DNA of 64,000 nucleotides from Pusillimonas sp. T2 (lineage in GTDB: Bacteria; Pseudomonadota; Gammaproteobacteria; Burkholderiales; Burkholderiaceae_B), in assembly GCF_002236805.1 (NCBI RefSeq), contig NZ_NIQA01000001.1, forward strand, positions 434,001 through 498,000, given 5' to 3'. The position numbers and the translations under genes were made by a program. Shown here piece after piece: positions 27,752 to 36,591 of this stretch; positions within the stretch are counted from its first letter, which is position 1; each line of letters starts with the position of its first letter. The notes under the pieces were generated by a model. That model made no database searches. It worked only from the letters and a program-made list of their open reading frames with translations, and was not told the origin of the DNA.

Positions 27752-28735
27752 ATGACTGAGCTCATTTCGTTCCTGTCGACCCCCATGGCCAGCATGCCGC
27801 TCTGGGCCTGGCTGTTCTTCTTTCTAATTGTTATCACCCTTCTGGTGCTCGACCTGGGCGTGCTGCATAAAGAACAGCGCGAAATCGGTATCCGCGAAAG
27901 CCTGCTGCTATCGGCGGGGTACATTACGGCGGCCTTGATTTTTGGCGGTTGGGTCTGGTGGTATATGGGCGCCCAGCAGGGCCTTGATTACTACACCGGC
28001 TTTCTGATCGAAAAATCGCTGTCAATGGACAATATTTTTGTCATTGCACTTATTTTCAGCTACTTCGCCATCCCGCCAAAGTATCAGCACCGCGTACTGT
28101 TCTGGGGTATTTTGGGCGTCATTGTGCTGCGCGCCATCATGATTGGCCTGGGTGCCGCGCTCATCAACGAGTTTGACTGGGTCTTGTACATCTTCGGCGC
28201 GTTTCTGGTGTTTACGGGCGTCAAAATGTGGATCATGGCGGACGCCGAGCCCGACCTGGCCAAGAACCCCGTGCTGAACTTCGTGAAAAAGCACATGCCG
28301 CTAACGAACGAGCTGCACGGCAACGCATTCTGGGTAAAGAAAACCGACCCAAAAACCGGTCGACTGATGCGCATGGGTACCCCGCTGTTCCTGGCCCTGG
28401 TCATGGTCGAACTGACCGACCTGGTGTTCGCCGTCGACTCAATCCCGGCCATTTTCGCCATCACCACCGACCCGTTTATTGTTTACACCAGTAATATTTT
28501 TGCCATTCTGGGTTTACGTGCCCTGTACTTCGCGCTATCCGCAATGATTCACCGCTTCCATTACCTGAAGTACGCGCTATCGCTCATTCTGGTCTTTATT
28601 GGCTCGAAGATCTTCCTGGTCAACATTATTGGCAAGATCCCGGCCTGGGTATCACTGGGTGTGACCATGACGCTGATTGTCGGCGGTATTATCGTAAGCT
28701 TGAAGAAAACAGCCGCCCCTAAAGACACCCACTAA
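27752..28735 (+). CDS. TerC/Alx-family integral membrane protein
   Basis: Protein of 327 aa with about nine membrane helices of the TerC family, linked to tellurite resistance and manganese or other metal export (Alx, MeeF/MeeY). Key family segments are the acidic EKSLSMDNIFVIALIF, the VELTDLVFAVDSIPAIFAIT intramembrane motif, and SNIFAILGLRALYF. I looked for a yybP-ykoY manganese riboswitch in the 113-bp leader and did not see its conserved features. A RutB-like gene follows after 27 bp. Confidence 0.9.
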   Translation: MTELISFLSTPMASMPLWAWLFFFLIVITLLVLDLGVLHKEQREIGIRESLLLSAGYITAALIFGGWVWWYMGAQQGLDYYTGFLIEKSLSMDNIFVIALIFSYFAIPPKYQHRVLFWGILGVIVLRAIMIGLGAALINEFDWVLYIFGAFLVFTGVKMWIMADAEPDLAKNPVLNFVKKHMPLTNELHGNAFWVKKTDPKTGRLMRMGTPLFLALVMVELTDLVFAVDSIPAIFAITTDPFIVYTSNIFAILGLRALYFALSAMIHRFHYLKYALSLILVFIGSKIFLVNIIGKIPAWVSLGVTMTLIVGGIIVSLKKTAAPKDTH

Positions 28736-28762
28736 GGGGGCCGGGCGGCCACCGGAGACATC

Positions 28763-29434
28763 ATGGAATTCCCTCAGTCCGTCATTGACCGCGTCGTCGC
28801 CCGCCAGGGCTGCCTTCACCCGTACGACCACTTCAACGCCGCAGAAACGGCGTTTGTAGTGGTCGACCTGCAAAACTTCTTTACGCAACCTGGTTACCTG
28901 GGCGAATGCAAGGCAGCCCGAGCCACCTTCCCTGCCGTCAACGCCCTGGCCGCTGCATTACGCCAGGCAGGCGGGCACGTCATCTGGATACAAACCAGTG
29001 CCGACGGCGCCGAAAAATTCTGGTCGCACTTCCAGCACAACATGCTTGCGCCCAAAAACAGCGCCCGACGCCTGGCCGAGTTATCCGAATCGCACGACGG
29101 GTTTCAAATACCCGACGCGCTTGACGTCGCCCCGTCTGACACGCGCATCATCAAACGCTACTACAGCGCGCTAAGCCCCGGTTCGTCCAACCTGCATGAT
29201 GCCTTGCAAGCCAAAGGCGTCAAAAACGTACTTGTAGGCGGTACCGTCACCAATGTCTGCTGCGAATCGACCGCCCGTAACGCCATGATGCTCGACTACG
29301 TCACCGTCATGGTGCACGACACGCTATCGGCCGTCACCCCGCAAGAACATCAGGCTTCGCTTGAAGGCTGGCTGCTATTCTTTGGCGACGTTCTGGGCAC
29401 TGAAGAGGTCATTGCCCGGCTACGCGCCGACTAA
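28763..29434 (+). CDS. Isochorismatase-family cysteine hydrolase (RutB-like)
   Basis: Cysteine hydrolase of 223 aa. The catalytic triad is visible as Asp in VVVDLQNFF, Lys in IIKRYYSAL, and Cys in TVTNVCCESTARNAMM. Relatives hydrolyse ureidoacrylate (RutB), N-carbamoylsarcosine, maleamate or nicotinamide. Because an SfnG/RutA-like monooxygenase and flavin reductase follow, removal of a carbamoyl or amide group from an oxidised N-containing substrate is a reasonable inference. A purine-rich GGAGAC site precedes the ATG. Confidence 0.85.
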   Translation: MEFPQSVIDRVVARQGCLHPYDHFNAAETAFVVVDLQNFFTQPGYLGECKAARATFPAVNALAAALRQAGGHVIWIQTSADGAEKFWSHFQHNMLAPKNSARRLAELSESHDGFQIPDALDVAPSDTRIIKRYYSALSPGSSNLHDALQAKGVKNVLVGGTVTNVCCESTARNAMMLDYVTVMVHDTLSAVTPQEHQASLEGWLLFFGDVLGTEEVIARLRAD

Positions 29435-29439
29435 TCATT

Positions 29440-29471
29440 TTTGTGCACGATACTGACAAGGCGTGCACAAA
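29440..29471. promoter_or_regulatory. Long inverted repeat with GTGCAC cores, candidate operator
   Basis: Perfect 9-bp arms, TTTGTGCAC (29440-29448) and GTGCACAAA (29463-29471), separated by 14 bp; each arm contains the self-palindromic GTGCAC. Related TGCAC (29495) and GTGCAT (29567) words occur closer to the monooxygenase start at 29583. This suggests binding of a dimeric regulator, possibly the AraC-type protein encoded downstream. No T-run follows on either strand, so a terminator is less likely. Confidence 0.45.
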
Positions 29472-29582
29472 TCCGATAGTCGCCCCCCTCCGCTGCACAT
29501 TACTGTTCGGTTACAGCCCGGCGGGCATTGCCCCGCTGCGGCCAAACTTGTTGAACACAACTTATAGTGCATCGGAGACCTC

Positions 29583-30683
29583 ATGAAAACCAATAACTTC
29601 CTGAACAGGGACCACTTCCTGCTGGGTACCTTTTCAACCAATTGCTCGGGCGGCATGACCGTCTCGAAATTGCCCAATCGCTGGAAAGCCGACTGGGAAA
29701 GCAACCTGAAAATCGGCAGGCTCCTGGACGACGCCGGCATGGACTTCATGCTGCCCATCGCTCGCTGGATTGGTTACGGCGGCGAAACCGACTTTCATGG
29801 TTATGTACTTGAAACCGTGACCTGGGCCACCGCCATGCTGGCCAACACGAAGCAGCTGACTGTCTTTGCAACCATTCACACCAGTGCCAATCACCCGGTC
29901 GTGATTGCCAAGCAAATTGCGACTATGGCCCAAATTAGTGGCGAGCGCGTTGGCCTGAACATTGTGGCCGGCTGGAACAAACCTGAATACGAAGCCCTGG
30001 GTCTGAGCCTGCCCGATGACCACGAAACCCGTTATGGCTATGCGCAGGAATGGTTCGACGTCATCAAAAAGGTCTGGAAACACGACGGCCGCTTTGACTG
30101 GAACGGCAAATACTTCCAACTCAAGGGCGTCTATGGCAATCCCAAGCCGCAAACCATGCCCCCGATCTATAACGCCGCCGGTTCGGGCCTTGGCCGCGAA
30201 TTTGCAGCACGCAACGCTGACTTCCTGTTTACCCCCGCCATCGACCTGGAGCGCTCAAAGACCGAAGTTGCAGAGCTCAAGCAACAAGCCCTTGACCAGG
30301 AAGGCCGTAAAGTGGGCGTACTGACGTTCTCGCATGTCATTTGCCGCCCCACCGAAGCCGAAGCCAAAGCGGTATGGCAATCGCTGCAAGACAACGCCGA
30401 CTGGGCCGCCGTCGACAACCTGATCCGTCTTCAGTTCGCACACGCCCATTCATTCCCGCACGACCTTCTGGCCCTGATTCGCGAGCGCTTCGCAGCTGGC
30501 CATGGTGGCTTCCCGCTGGTGGGTACGCCCGAACAGGTTGCAGACGGCATTACCCAACTGCACGAAGCCGGTTTCGGCGGTACCACGCTATCATTCTTTG
30601 ACTACGCGGAAGAATTCCCCTATTTCCGTGATAACGTGCTGCCCATCCTTGAATCACGTGGCATTCGCAAAAAATTTGTATGA
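29583..30683 (+). CDS. LLM-class flavin-dependent monooxygenase (SfnG/RutA-like)
   Basis: FMNH2-dependent two-component monooxygenase of 366 aa with the bacterial-luciferase TIM-barrel. GGMTVSKL and ARWIGYGGETDFHGYVLETVTW resemble SfnG (dimethylsulfone) and RutA (uracil ring-opening) enzymes; GERVGLNIVAGWNKPEYEALG is the shared flavin-site segment. GTPEQVADGI near the C-terminus is typical of the family. It is coupled by a four-base overlap to a flavin reductase, its expected FMNH2 source. The substrate is not identifiable. GGAG precedes the ATG. Confidence 0.87.
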   Translation: MKTNNFLNRDHFLLGTFSTNCSGGMTVSKLPNRWKADWESNLKIGRLLDDAGMDFMLPIARWIGYGGETDFHGYVLETVTWATAMLANTKQLTVFATIHTSANHPVVIAKQIATMAQISGERVGLNIVAGWNKPEYEALGLSLPDDHETRYGYAQEWFDVIKKVWKHDGRFDWNGKYFQLKGVYGNPKPQTMPPIYNAAGSGLGREFAARNADFLFTPAIDLERSKTEVAELKQQALDQEGRKVGVLTFSHVICRPTEAEAKAVWQSLQDNADWAAVDNLIRLQFAHAHSFPHDLLALIRERFAAGHGGFPLVGTPEQVADGITQLHEAGFGGTTLSFFDYAEEFPYFRDNVLPILESRGIRKKFV

Positions 30684-31177
30684 ACGACGCATTACTCAAC
30701 CAGGAATTCCGGGCCGCCATGCGCCAGCTGGCCGGCGGCGTCTCGGTCATTACCGCCGCCAACGGCAACGAGCGAACCGGCCTGACAGCCACATCGGTGG
30801 TGTCCATTTCGATGGACCCACCCGAGCTGTTCATTTCGGTAAACCAAAGCTCATCGTCGTGGCCTGTCATCGAGAAAGCCGGCAAGTTCGGCATCAATGT
30901 GCTGCAGCATGGCCAACAAATTGTGGCCGAGCACTTTTCGGGGAAAGGCGGACGCAAAGGTGACGACCGATACGCCGACGACGACTGGTACCAGACCCCG
31001 GACGGCGTCTGGCTGTCGCGCCGGTCGCTGGCTGCTTTTGCCTGCGACGTCGAAAAAGTCTGGCTGCACCGGCAACATGCACTTATCGCTGGCAAAGTCA
31101 CCCGGATCGACATTAATCCTGGGCCTAAGCCACTTGCGTACTGGCAAGGCAATTACGGGTCATTTTCGGGCCAATAG
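30680..31177 (+). CDS. Flavin reductase (HpaC/RutF-like)
   Basis: Protein of 165 aa of the flavin reductase-like family: NAD(P)H-driven reduction of free FMN or FAD for a partner monooxygenase. LAGGVSVITA, GLTATSVVSISMDPPELFISVN and FGINVL are family hallmarks. Its ATG overlaps the stop of the LLM monooxygenase (ATGA), so the two components are made together. A nested inverted repeat follows downstream. Confidence 0.9.
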   Translation: MNDALLNQEFRAAMRQLAGGVSVITAANGNERTGLTATSVVSISMDPPELFISVNQSSSSWPVIEKAGKFGINVLQHGQQIVAEHFSGKGGRKGDDRYADDDWYQTPDGVWLSRRSLAAFACDVEKVWLHRQHALIAGKVTRIDINPGPKPLAYWQGNYGSFSGQ

Positions 31178-31199
31178 CCCACATGTGAAATGGTCCCCC

Positions 31200-31271
31200 G
31201 GGGAAACCCCCAGAGGCAAAAAAACAGTTTAGGTATAAACTGTTAGCTTTATGTCATTGGGGCGTTTCCCC
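31200..31271. repeat. Nested inverted repeats between flavin reductase and araC-type gene
   Basis: Outer arms: GGGGAAACCCCC (31200-31211) pairs with GGGGCGTTTCCCC (31259-31271), leaving one bulged base. Inner arms: a perfect 9-bp repeat AACAGTTTA (31223-31231) and TAAACTGTT (31236-31244) with a GGTA loop. On the minus strand the inner hairpin is followed by seven T residues, so it could terminate antisense transcripts from the convergent RND operon; it may equally be an operator in the araC-type promoter, since TATAAA sits in the centre. Confidence 0.6.
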
Positions 31272-31330
31272 CGGTTCACCAGCCGCATTCTCCGGCTTCA
31301 GGCCGGCCCGGGCGCCGAAGGAAAATGCAC

Positions 31331-32326
31331 ATGCAGGCGGCACTCAACGCGCAACCGCGCAGCCATTTGTTTAGTCGTTTCCCAAAGTTCACATCGCATG
31401 ATGCCGAAGAAGTCAGGCATCAGGTCAGCCGTATTTTTTGCGATCACGACCTGAAAGTCGTAGGCAAATCGCAGGCGCTTAATACACAAATACACTTTCG
31501 CCCTGGCAAGCGCGTCAGCTATGGCCGAATGCTTTATGGCGCCACTGTCGACATCGAGCCAGGCAAGCTCGACGATTTTTACCTGATACAAATCCCGGTT
31601 GCCGGGCAAGAAACCATCGAATGCAACCGGCAATCGGTGCACTCAAACCCCAGCATTGCCACCATCATTAGCCCCGACCTCGAATTCCGCATGCGGCACG
31701 AACGCCATGCCGAAAAGCTGTTCATTCGGGTCGAGCGCAACGCCTTCGAACAGCAATGTGCCCAATATTATGGGCAAGGGGTACGCGGGGCATTAAATTT
31801 TGATCCGGCTATCCCCCTAAATACCCCGGTCACGCAATCGCTCAAGCGTTTGCTCGACTGGCAATTGCTCGAAGCCTCTGAAGGCGAGCTCTTCAATCAG
31901 CCGCTTATTGCTGCGCGCTTCGAAGAAACTCTGATGGTGTCGTTGCTATGTAGTTTGTCGCACAACCAGCAACATACCATCGACCCGACCACGGTCGCTC
32001 CGGGGTTTATCAAGCGCGCCGAAGATTACATTCAACATCACGCTCACCTGCCGCTTACTGCCGGCGACATCGCCGAACATGTCGGGGTCAGTATCCGCAG
32101 CCTGTTTGCCGGGTTCCGAAAATATCGCAATACATCACCCATAAAGCTGCTCAAAGAAGTTCGGCTCGAGCGTGTACGCTCCGACCTCGAACGCCCTGCG
32201 GCCCATACCAACGTGACCCAAGTCGCTCTGCGCTGGGGGTTTACACACCTGGGGCAGTTCTCGGCCGACTACCAGCAACGGTTTGGCGAGCTGCCATCGG
32301 CCACGCTCAAGCGGCACGTATCCTGA
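31331..32326 (+). CDS. AraC/XylS-family transcriptional regulator
   Basis: Regulator of 331 aa with an N-terminal AraC_binding_2 (cupin-like) effector domain (residues 1-180) and a C-terminal double helix-turn-helix (about 225-330; ITAGDIAEHV-like LTAGDIAEHVGVSIRSL and VTQVALRWGFTHLGQFSADY). XylS-type relatives activate aromatic or heterocycle catabolic genes. ATG 31331 is taken rather than 31325 because AAGGA at 31318-31322 is better spaced from it; the difference is two residues. Its 3' end overlaps the convergent RND permease by 20 bp. Confidence 0.88.
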   Translation: MQAALNAQPRSHLFSRFPKFTSHDAEEVRHQVSRIFCDHDLKVVGKSQALNTQIHFRPGKRVSYGRMLYGATVDIEPGKLDDFYLIQIPVAGQETIECNRQSVHSNPSIATIISPDLEFRMRHERHAEKLFIRVERNAFEQQCAQYYGQGVRGALNFDPAIPLNTPVTQSLKRLLDWQLLEASEGELFNQPLIAARFEETLMVSLLCSLSHNQQHTIDPTTVAPGFIKRAEDYIQHHAHLPLTAGDIAEHVGVSIRSLFAGFRKYRNTSPIKLLKEVRLERVRSDLERPAAHTNVTQVALRWGFTHLGQFSADYQQRFGELPSATLKRHVS

Positions 32327-35300
32327 ACCATAAGCCGTAAAGCGCAGGCACAAACAACAGGGTAATGGCTGTTCCCACGGCCACGCCGCCAATCAATACA
32401 AACGCCAGCGGTCCCCAAAAAGTGTCCAGGGTCAACGGCACAAACGCCAGCACAGCGGCCAGGGCCGTCAGCACCACCGGCCGCGCGCGCTGCACTGCCG
32501 CTTCAACCACACCCTCCAAAGCCGTCATGCCGGCATCAAAATTGTCGGCCACCTGCTGAGTCAGGATCAAAGTGTTGCGCATCAAGATGCCCGCCAGGCC
32601 AGTCAGGCCCAGCAAGGCAACAAAGCCAAACGGCTGATTGAACAATAACAGGGCCAGCACCGCCCCGATAAGCCCTAACGGGGCCGTCGCCACGACCATA
32701 AAGGTGCCCGAAAACGAACGCATTTGCAGCATGATGAAGACCAGCATGGCGGCAAACATGACAGGCTGCAACTTTTGAATCGACGACTCGCCCTTACCTG
32801 ATTCCTCAATCGTTCCGGCCATCTGCAGGTCATAGCCCTGCGGCAATTGCTCGCGTACCGACGCCAGAGTCAGCCATATCGCGACACTTACATCATTGGG
32901 TTGTGCGCCCTGCACGTCGGCCTGCACCATCAACGAACGTTGCCGGTTATAACGCTTGATTAAAGGCTCTTCGAAACGGGTTTCGACCTGACCCAAATGA
33001 GCAAAGGGTACTTTACGTCCCTCGGGGGTCAGAATTTCAATTTGCCCCAGTAGATCAGCATGCGAGGTCTCGTCGTCTAACCAGGGGCTCTGCATGCGGG
33101 CCACCACATCAACGGTGCGGATATTCTGGCGTAACTGACTAATGACCAAGCCATCGAGCTGAAACTGCAGCTGTTGCGACACCTCAAGCGGCGTCAGCCC
33201 CAACAGCCGCAAGCGCGCATTGTCCATCGACAAATGCAATTGCGGCGCGCGCTCGTCCCACTCAAGATGGGCATCGAGAATGTGCGGATTGGCCTGCATG
33301 CGTTGACGCACCTCATGGCCGACATCACGCAACACATGCGGGTCGGGCCCCACAAGCCGGAACGCCACCGGCCACACCACAGGCGGGCCGTACAACAAAC
33401 CGGTCACTCGCACGCGCGCCTCGGGGAACGCCCCATCGGCAATCGCCTGTTGCAAACGGGCGATCACCCGGTCACGAGCTTTGGCGTCGTGCGTAACGGC
33501 GATCAGTTTGGCAAAAGCCGGGTTGGGCATTTCAGGGCTGGCAGAAATAAAAAACCGCGGTGCTCCAGCGCCGATATACGCTGACAAGCTGCGAATATCC
33601 TCGTCGGGGGCCAACAAACTTTCGATTTTGCGAACCGTTGCATCGGTTGCGGCAATACTGGAGCCTTGCGGCAAATAGACACTGACCAGCACTTCGGGCC
33701 GATCGGAAGCCGGAAAAAACTGCTTTTGCACGACCGTAGCCATGCCCACAATAGCCACTACCAGTAGCCCCACCGTCGTAAAAACCACCGTCTTTCTGTG
33801 GACTACGCACCAGGTGACCCAGGTGCGCAAACGACGATAGCCCGGCGTTTGATACGCCGCAGTGCCGCCATGATGCGCCGGCATGTCGGGCAACAGCTTT
33901 ACGCCCAGATACGGCACAAATACCACCGCCACCAGCCACGATACGATCAACGCAATACCCAATACCCAGAAGATATTGCCGGTGTACTCTCCTACGGCCG
34001 ACTGTGCAAAACCCACAGGAATAAAGCCGGCTACGGTGACCAGCGTGCCAAACAGCATAGGGGCTGCGGTCACATTCCAGGCATGTGCCGCCGCACGCAC
34101 GCGGTCCCAACCCGCCTCCATTTTTACCAACATCATCTCGACCGCAATAATCGCGTCATCGACCAGTAGCCCCAAAGCCAATATCAGCGCGCCCAACGTC
34201 ACCCGATCAAGATTGATGTTCATTAGCAGCATGACCAGAAACGTAATGCCCAACGTCAGCGGCACGGCAACACCGACAATCAGCCCCGCCTTAACGCCGA
34301 TAGCCAACATACTGACGGCCACCACTACCGCAATCGCGACAAAAAATTTGACCTGAAACAGGCTTACCGCGCCGGCAATAGCCTCGGCCTGATTAGTCAG
34401 AACCTCGAGAGTCATCCCCAAAGATAGCGTCTCACGCTCTTTAACGACGAACTGAGTCAACCGCTCACCCAGTTCAAGGCCATTCACCCCACTTTCCATG
34501 ACCACGCCCACCAGCATGGCGTCTTTACCGCGCGACCGAACCAAATAGCCTGGCGGGTCTTCATATCCCGGCGTCACGGTTGCAATATCAGACAGGCGAA
34601 TGAGACGGTCGCCTATGCGCAACGGCACGGCTGACAGTTCGTCCAGATCAGACAAGTCAGTGTCCAGCCGTAAATAAACCCGCGGTCCTTCGGTTTCAAG
34701 GTGGCCAGCGGGCAACAAGCGGTTGTGCGCATCGATGGCTTGAAACACCGCCTGCGGCGAAATGCCCAAGTTATTCAGACGCGCAGTATCGAACTCGACA
34801 AACACGCGCTCGGACCGCTCGCCCAGCACAAGCGCCTTACGTACACCCGGCACCATACGGATCCGGTCACGCAGCGCTTCGGCATCGCGCGTCAGTTCGC
34901 GCATGGGCAGGCCTGGCGCCGTCAGCGCCACAAGACTGAAATAAACATCGGCAAAATCATCATTGACCACGGGCCCCATAACGCCGGCCGGCAAACTGAT
35001 TGCCTCTTCCTGCATGCGCTTTCGTACTTCGTAGAACAGATCGGGTACCTGCGCTTTAGGCGTGTGATCAAAAAATTCGACCTGCAAGCTCACTTGCCCC
35101 GGGCGTACCGAGGTCTCGATTTTGTACAGACTGGGGACTTCTTGCAGCCGTTTTTCAAGCCGGTCGGCCACCTGCTGCTGCATTTCTTCGGGCGTGGCCC
35201 CGGGCCAGTAGGCTGACACCACCAGCGCGCGCACCGTAAACGGCGGATCTTCGGCGCGCCCAAGGGCCATGAAAGCGTAAATGCCGGCAATAACCGCCAG

Positions 35301-35366
35301 AATCAAAAAAAACAGCGTAATGGCGCGCTCTTTGACCGCCAGCGCCGAAAGATTGGGAAAACTCAT
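32307..35366 (-). CDS. RND-family efflux permease (second pump)
   Basis: Pump of 1019 aa distinct from the one at 13663, closer in style to MexK/TriC or VexH-like permeases. The protein begins LSALAVKERAITLFFLILAVIAG; the proton-relay aspartates are in LALGLLVDDAIIAVEMMLVKME. Topology is the usual twelve helices with two large periplasmic loops. It is coupled by a four-base overlap to its adaptor, and the pair is divergent from a PhzS-like monooxygenase, which suggests a role in exporting a related compound. No outer-membrane channel gene is present. Confidence 0.92.
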   Translation of the reverse strand: MSFPNLSALAVKERAITLFFLILAVIAGIYAFMALGRAEDPPFTVRALVVSAYWPGATPEEMQQQVADRLEKRLQEVPSLYKIETSVRPGQVSLQVEFFDHTPKAQVPDLFYEVRKRMQEEAISLPAGVMGPVVNDDFADVYFSLVALTAPGLPMRELTRDAEALRDRIRMVPGVRKALVLGERSERVFVEFDTARLNNLGISPQAVFQAIDAHNRLLPAGHLETEGPRVYLRLDTDLSDLDELSAVPLRIGDRLIRLSDIATVTPGYEDPPGYLVRSRGKDAMLVGVVMESGVNGLELGERLTQFVVKERETLSLGMTLEVLTNQAEAIAGAVSLFQVKFFVAIAVVVAVSMLAIGVKAGLIVGVAVPLTLGITFLVMLLMNINLDRVTLGALILALGLLVDDAIIAVEMMLVKMEAGWDRVRAAAHAWNVTAAPMLFGTLVTVAGFIPVGFAQSAVGEYTGNIFWVLGIALIVSWLVAVVFVPYLGVKLLPDMPAHHGGTAAYQTPGYRRLRTWVTWCVVHRKTVVFTTVGLLVVAIVGMATVVQKQFFPASDRPEVLVSVYLPQGSSIAATDATVRKIESLLAPDEDIRSLSAYIGAGAPRFFISASPEMPNPAFAKLIAVTHDAKARDRVIARLQQAIADGAFPEARVRVTGLLYGPPVVWPVAFRLVGPDPHVLRDVGHEVRQRMQANPHILDAHLEWDERAPQLHLSMDNARLRLLGLTPLEVSQQLQFQLDGLVISQLRQNIRTVDVVARMQSPWLDDETSHADLLGQIEILTPEGRKVPFAHLGQVETRFEEPLIKRYNRQRSLMVQADVQGAQPNDVSVAIWLTLASVREQLPQGYDLQMAGTIEESGKGESSIQKLQPVMFAAMLVFIMLQMRSFSGTFMVVATAPLGLIGAVLALLLFNQPFGFVALLGLTGLAGILMRNTLILTQQVADNFDAGMTALEGVVEAAVQRARPVVLTALAAVLAFVPLTLDTFWGPLAFVLIGGVAVGTAITLLFVPALYGLWFRIRAA

Positions 35367-36409
35367 TTGCTGAGTTCCTGCACGGCCATGCCATCGACCA
35401 ACAAATGGGTACCCAGCGCGACGATTGTTTCGCCGGCCTGAAGATCTGCACGTATCAAGGCTGTTTCTGTGTCCAGCCTTAACAAGGTCACCGGAACAGG
35501 CCTGACTGTGCCATCTTTAAGTAGCCAGACATTAGGACCCTCACCCCGTTCGCTCAGCGCCCCAACAGGTACCCTGAAAAGTTTGCCATCTGTCTCTTCC
35601 AACGAAAACATTAACCGCTGTACGCTCCCCAACTGCAGCGCCGGCGCTTGTGGCGGCAATGCATAACGGGCGCGCAGCGTACGGCTTTGCGCATCGACGG
35701 CACCGGCCGCTTCGCGCAACTGCACCACCATAGCTTCCCCGTCGGACTTCAATTGCCCCTTGGCGGGCGGCTGATCACCTTGCGGAAAATAAACCTCGAT
35801 CTCACGCTCGCCCGCATGAGCCAGCAACGCGACCGTTTGGCCCGCCGCAACAACTTGCCCCACATCGCCTGTCACATCAATCAATACGCCGTCGGCCGGC
35901 GCCAGCAAACGCGCATATTCAAGTGCATTTTTCGCCTGCGTCTGGCGCGCCAGCGCCCCTTGCAGTCTGGCCTGTGCTTCTTGCAGCACAAGTTCGGCCT
36001 GATCGGCTGCCTGACGGCTGACGGCGTTGCCGGCCAGCAATTGCCGATGGCGCGTCAGGTCGTCTTGTGCAATGCGTTGGGCCGCGCGCGCAGCGACCAC
36101 GCCCGCCTGGGCTTCGCGAAATTGCTCATCCAGGTCGCGAGTGTCCAGCTGGAACAGTGACGCCCCTTTCTTGACAACCTGCCCGGCGTCAACGGCACGT
36201 GCCAGTATTCGGCCCGGCACTTGAAACGCCAGGGGCGATTCGACACGCGCACGCACCACACCCGACAGGCTGAACGCAGACCCCTCGGCAGCCTGCAATG
36301 TCCAGGTCTTTACATACGGTGCAGGCGTTGCCGCGACCGTATCACGACCCTCGCCACAACCAGACAAGAACAACGCCGCCACCGCCAAGCCAACAGCCAG
36401 AAAACGCAT
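35363..36409 (-). CDS. RND efflux periplasmic adaptor, lipoprotein
   Basis: Adaptor of 348 aa with a lipoprotein signal (LFLSGC, acylated Cys near residue 18). The lipoyl half GRILARAVDAGQVVKKGA, a long coiled-coil hairpin rich in Ala and Gln (residues 80-150), and LLAPADGVLIDVTGDVGQVV beta-barrel entry are visible. It is first of the two-gene RND operon. The intergenic region to the divergent FAD monooxygenase (about 180 bp) is AT-rich and probably holds both promoters. Confidence 0.9.
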   Translation of the reverse strand: MRFLAVGLAVAALFLSGCGEGRDTVAATPAPYVKTWTLQAAEGSAFSLSGVVRARVESPLAFQVPGRILARAVDAGQVVKKGASLFQLDTRDLDEQFREAQAGVVAARAAQRIAQDDLTRHRQLLAGNAVSRQAADQAELVLQEAQARLQGALARQTQAKNALEYARLLAPADGVLIDVTGDVGQVVAAGQTVALLAHAGEREIEVYFPQGDQPPAKGQLKSDGEAMVVQLREAAGAVDAQSRTLRARYALPPQAPALQLGSVQRLMFSLEETDGKLFRVPVGALSERGEGPNVWLLKDGTVRPVPVTLLRLDTETALIRADLQAGETIVALGTHLLVDGMAVQELSK

Positions 36410-36591
36410 GAACTACCCCAAATTTGAACTGAATCGCATCGTACCGTATGTATGCCACCCGATGCAGGGCAGATTTTTGAATAGATAAACAATATTAATT
36501 AATTCATTAGATATTCAAATTTCCATAATGACTCGGCTTGACTTTAAATAGACGCATATCTGCTTCAGCCCCAAAGGAACCTTGCAAAACC

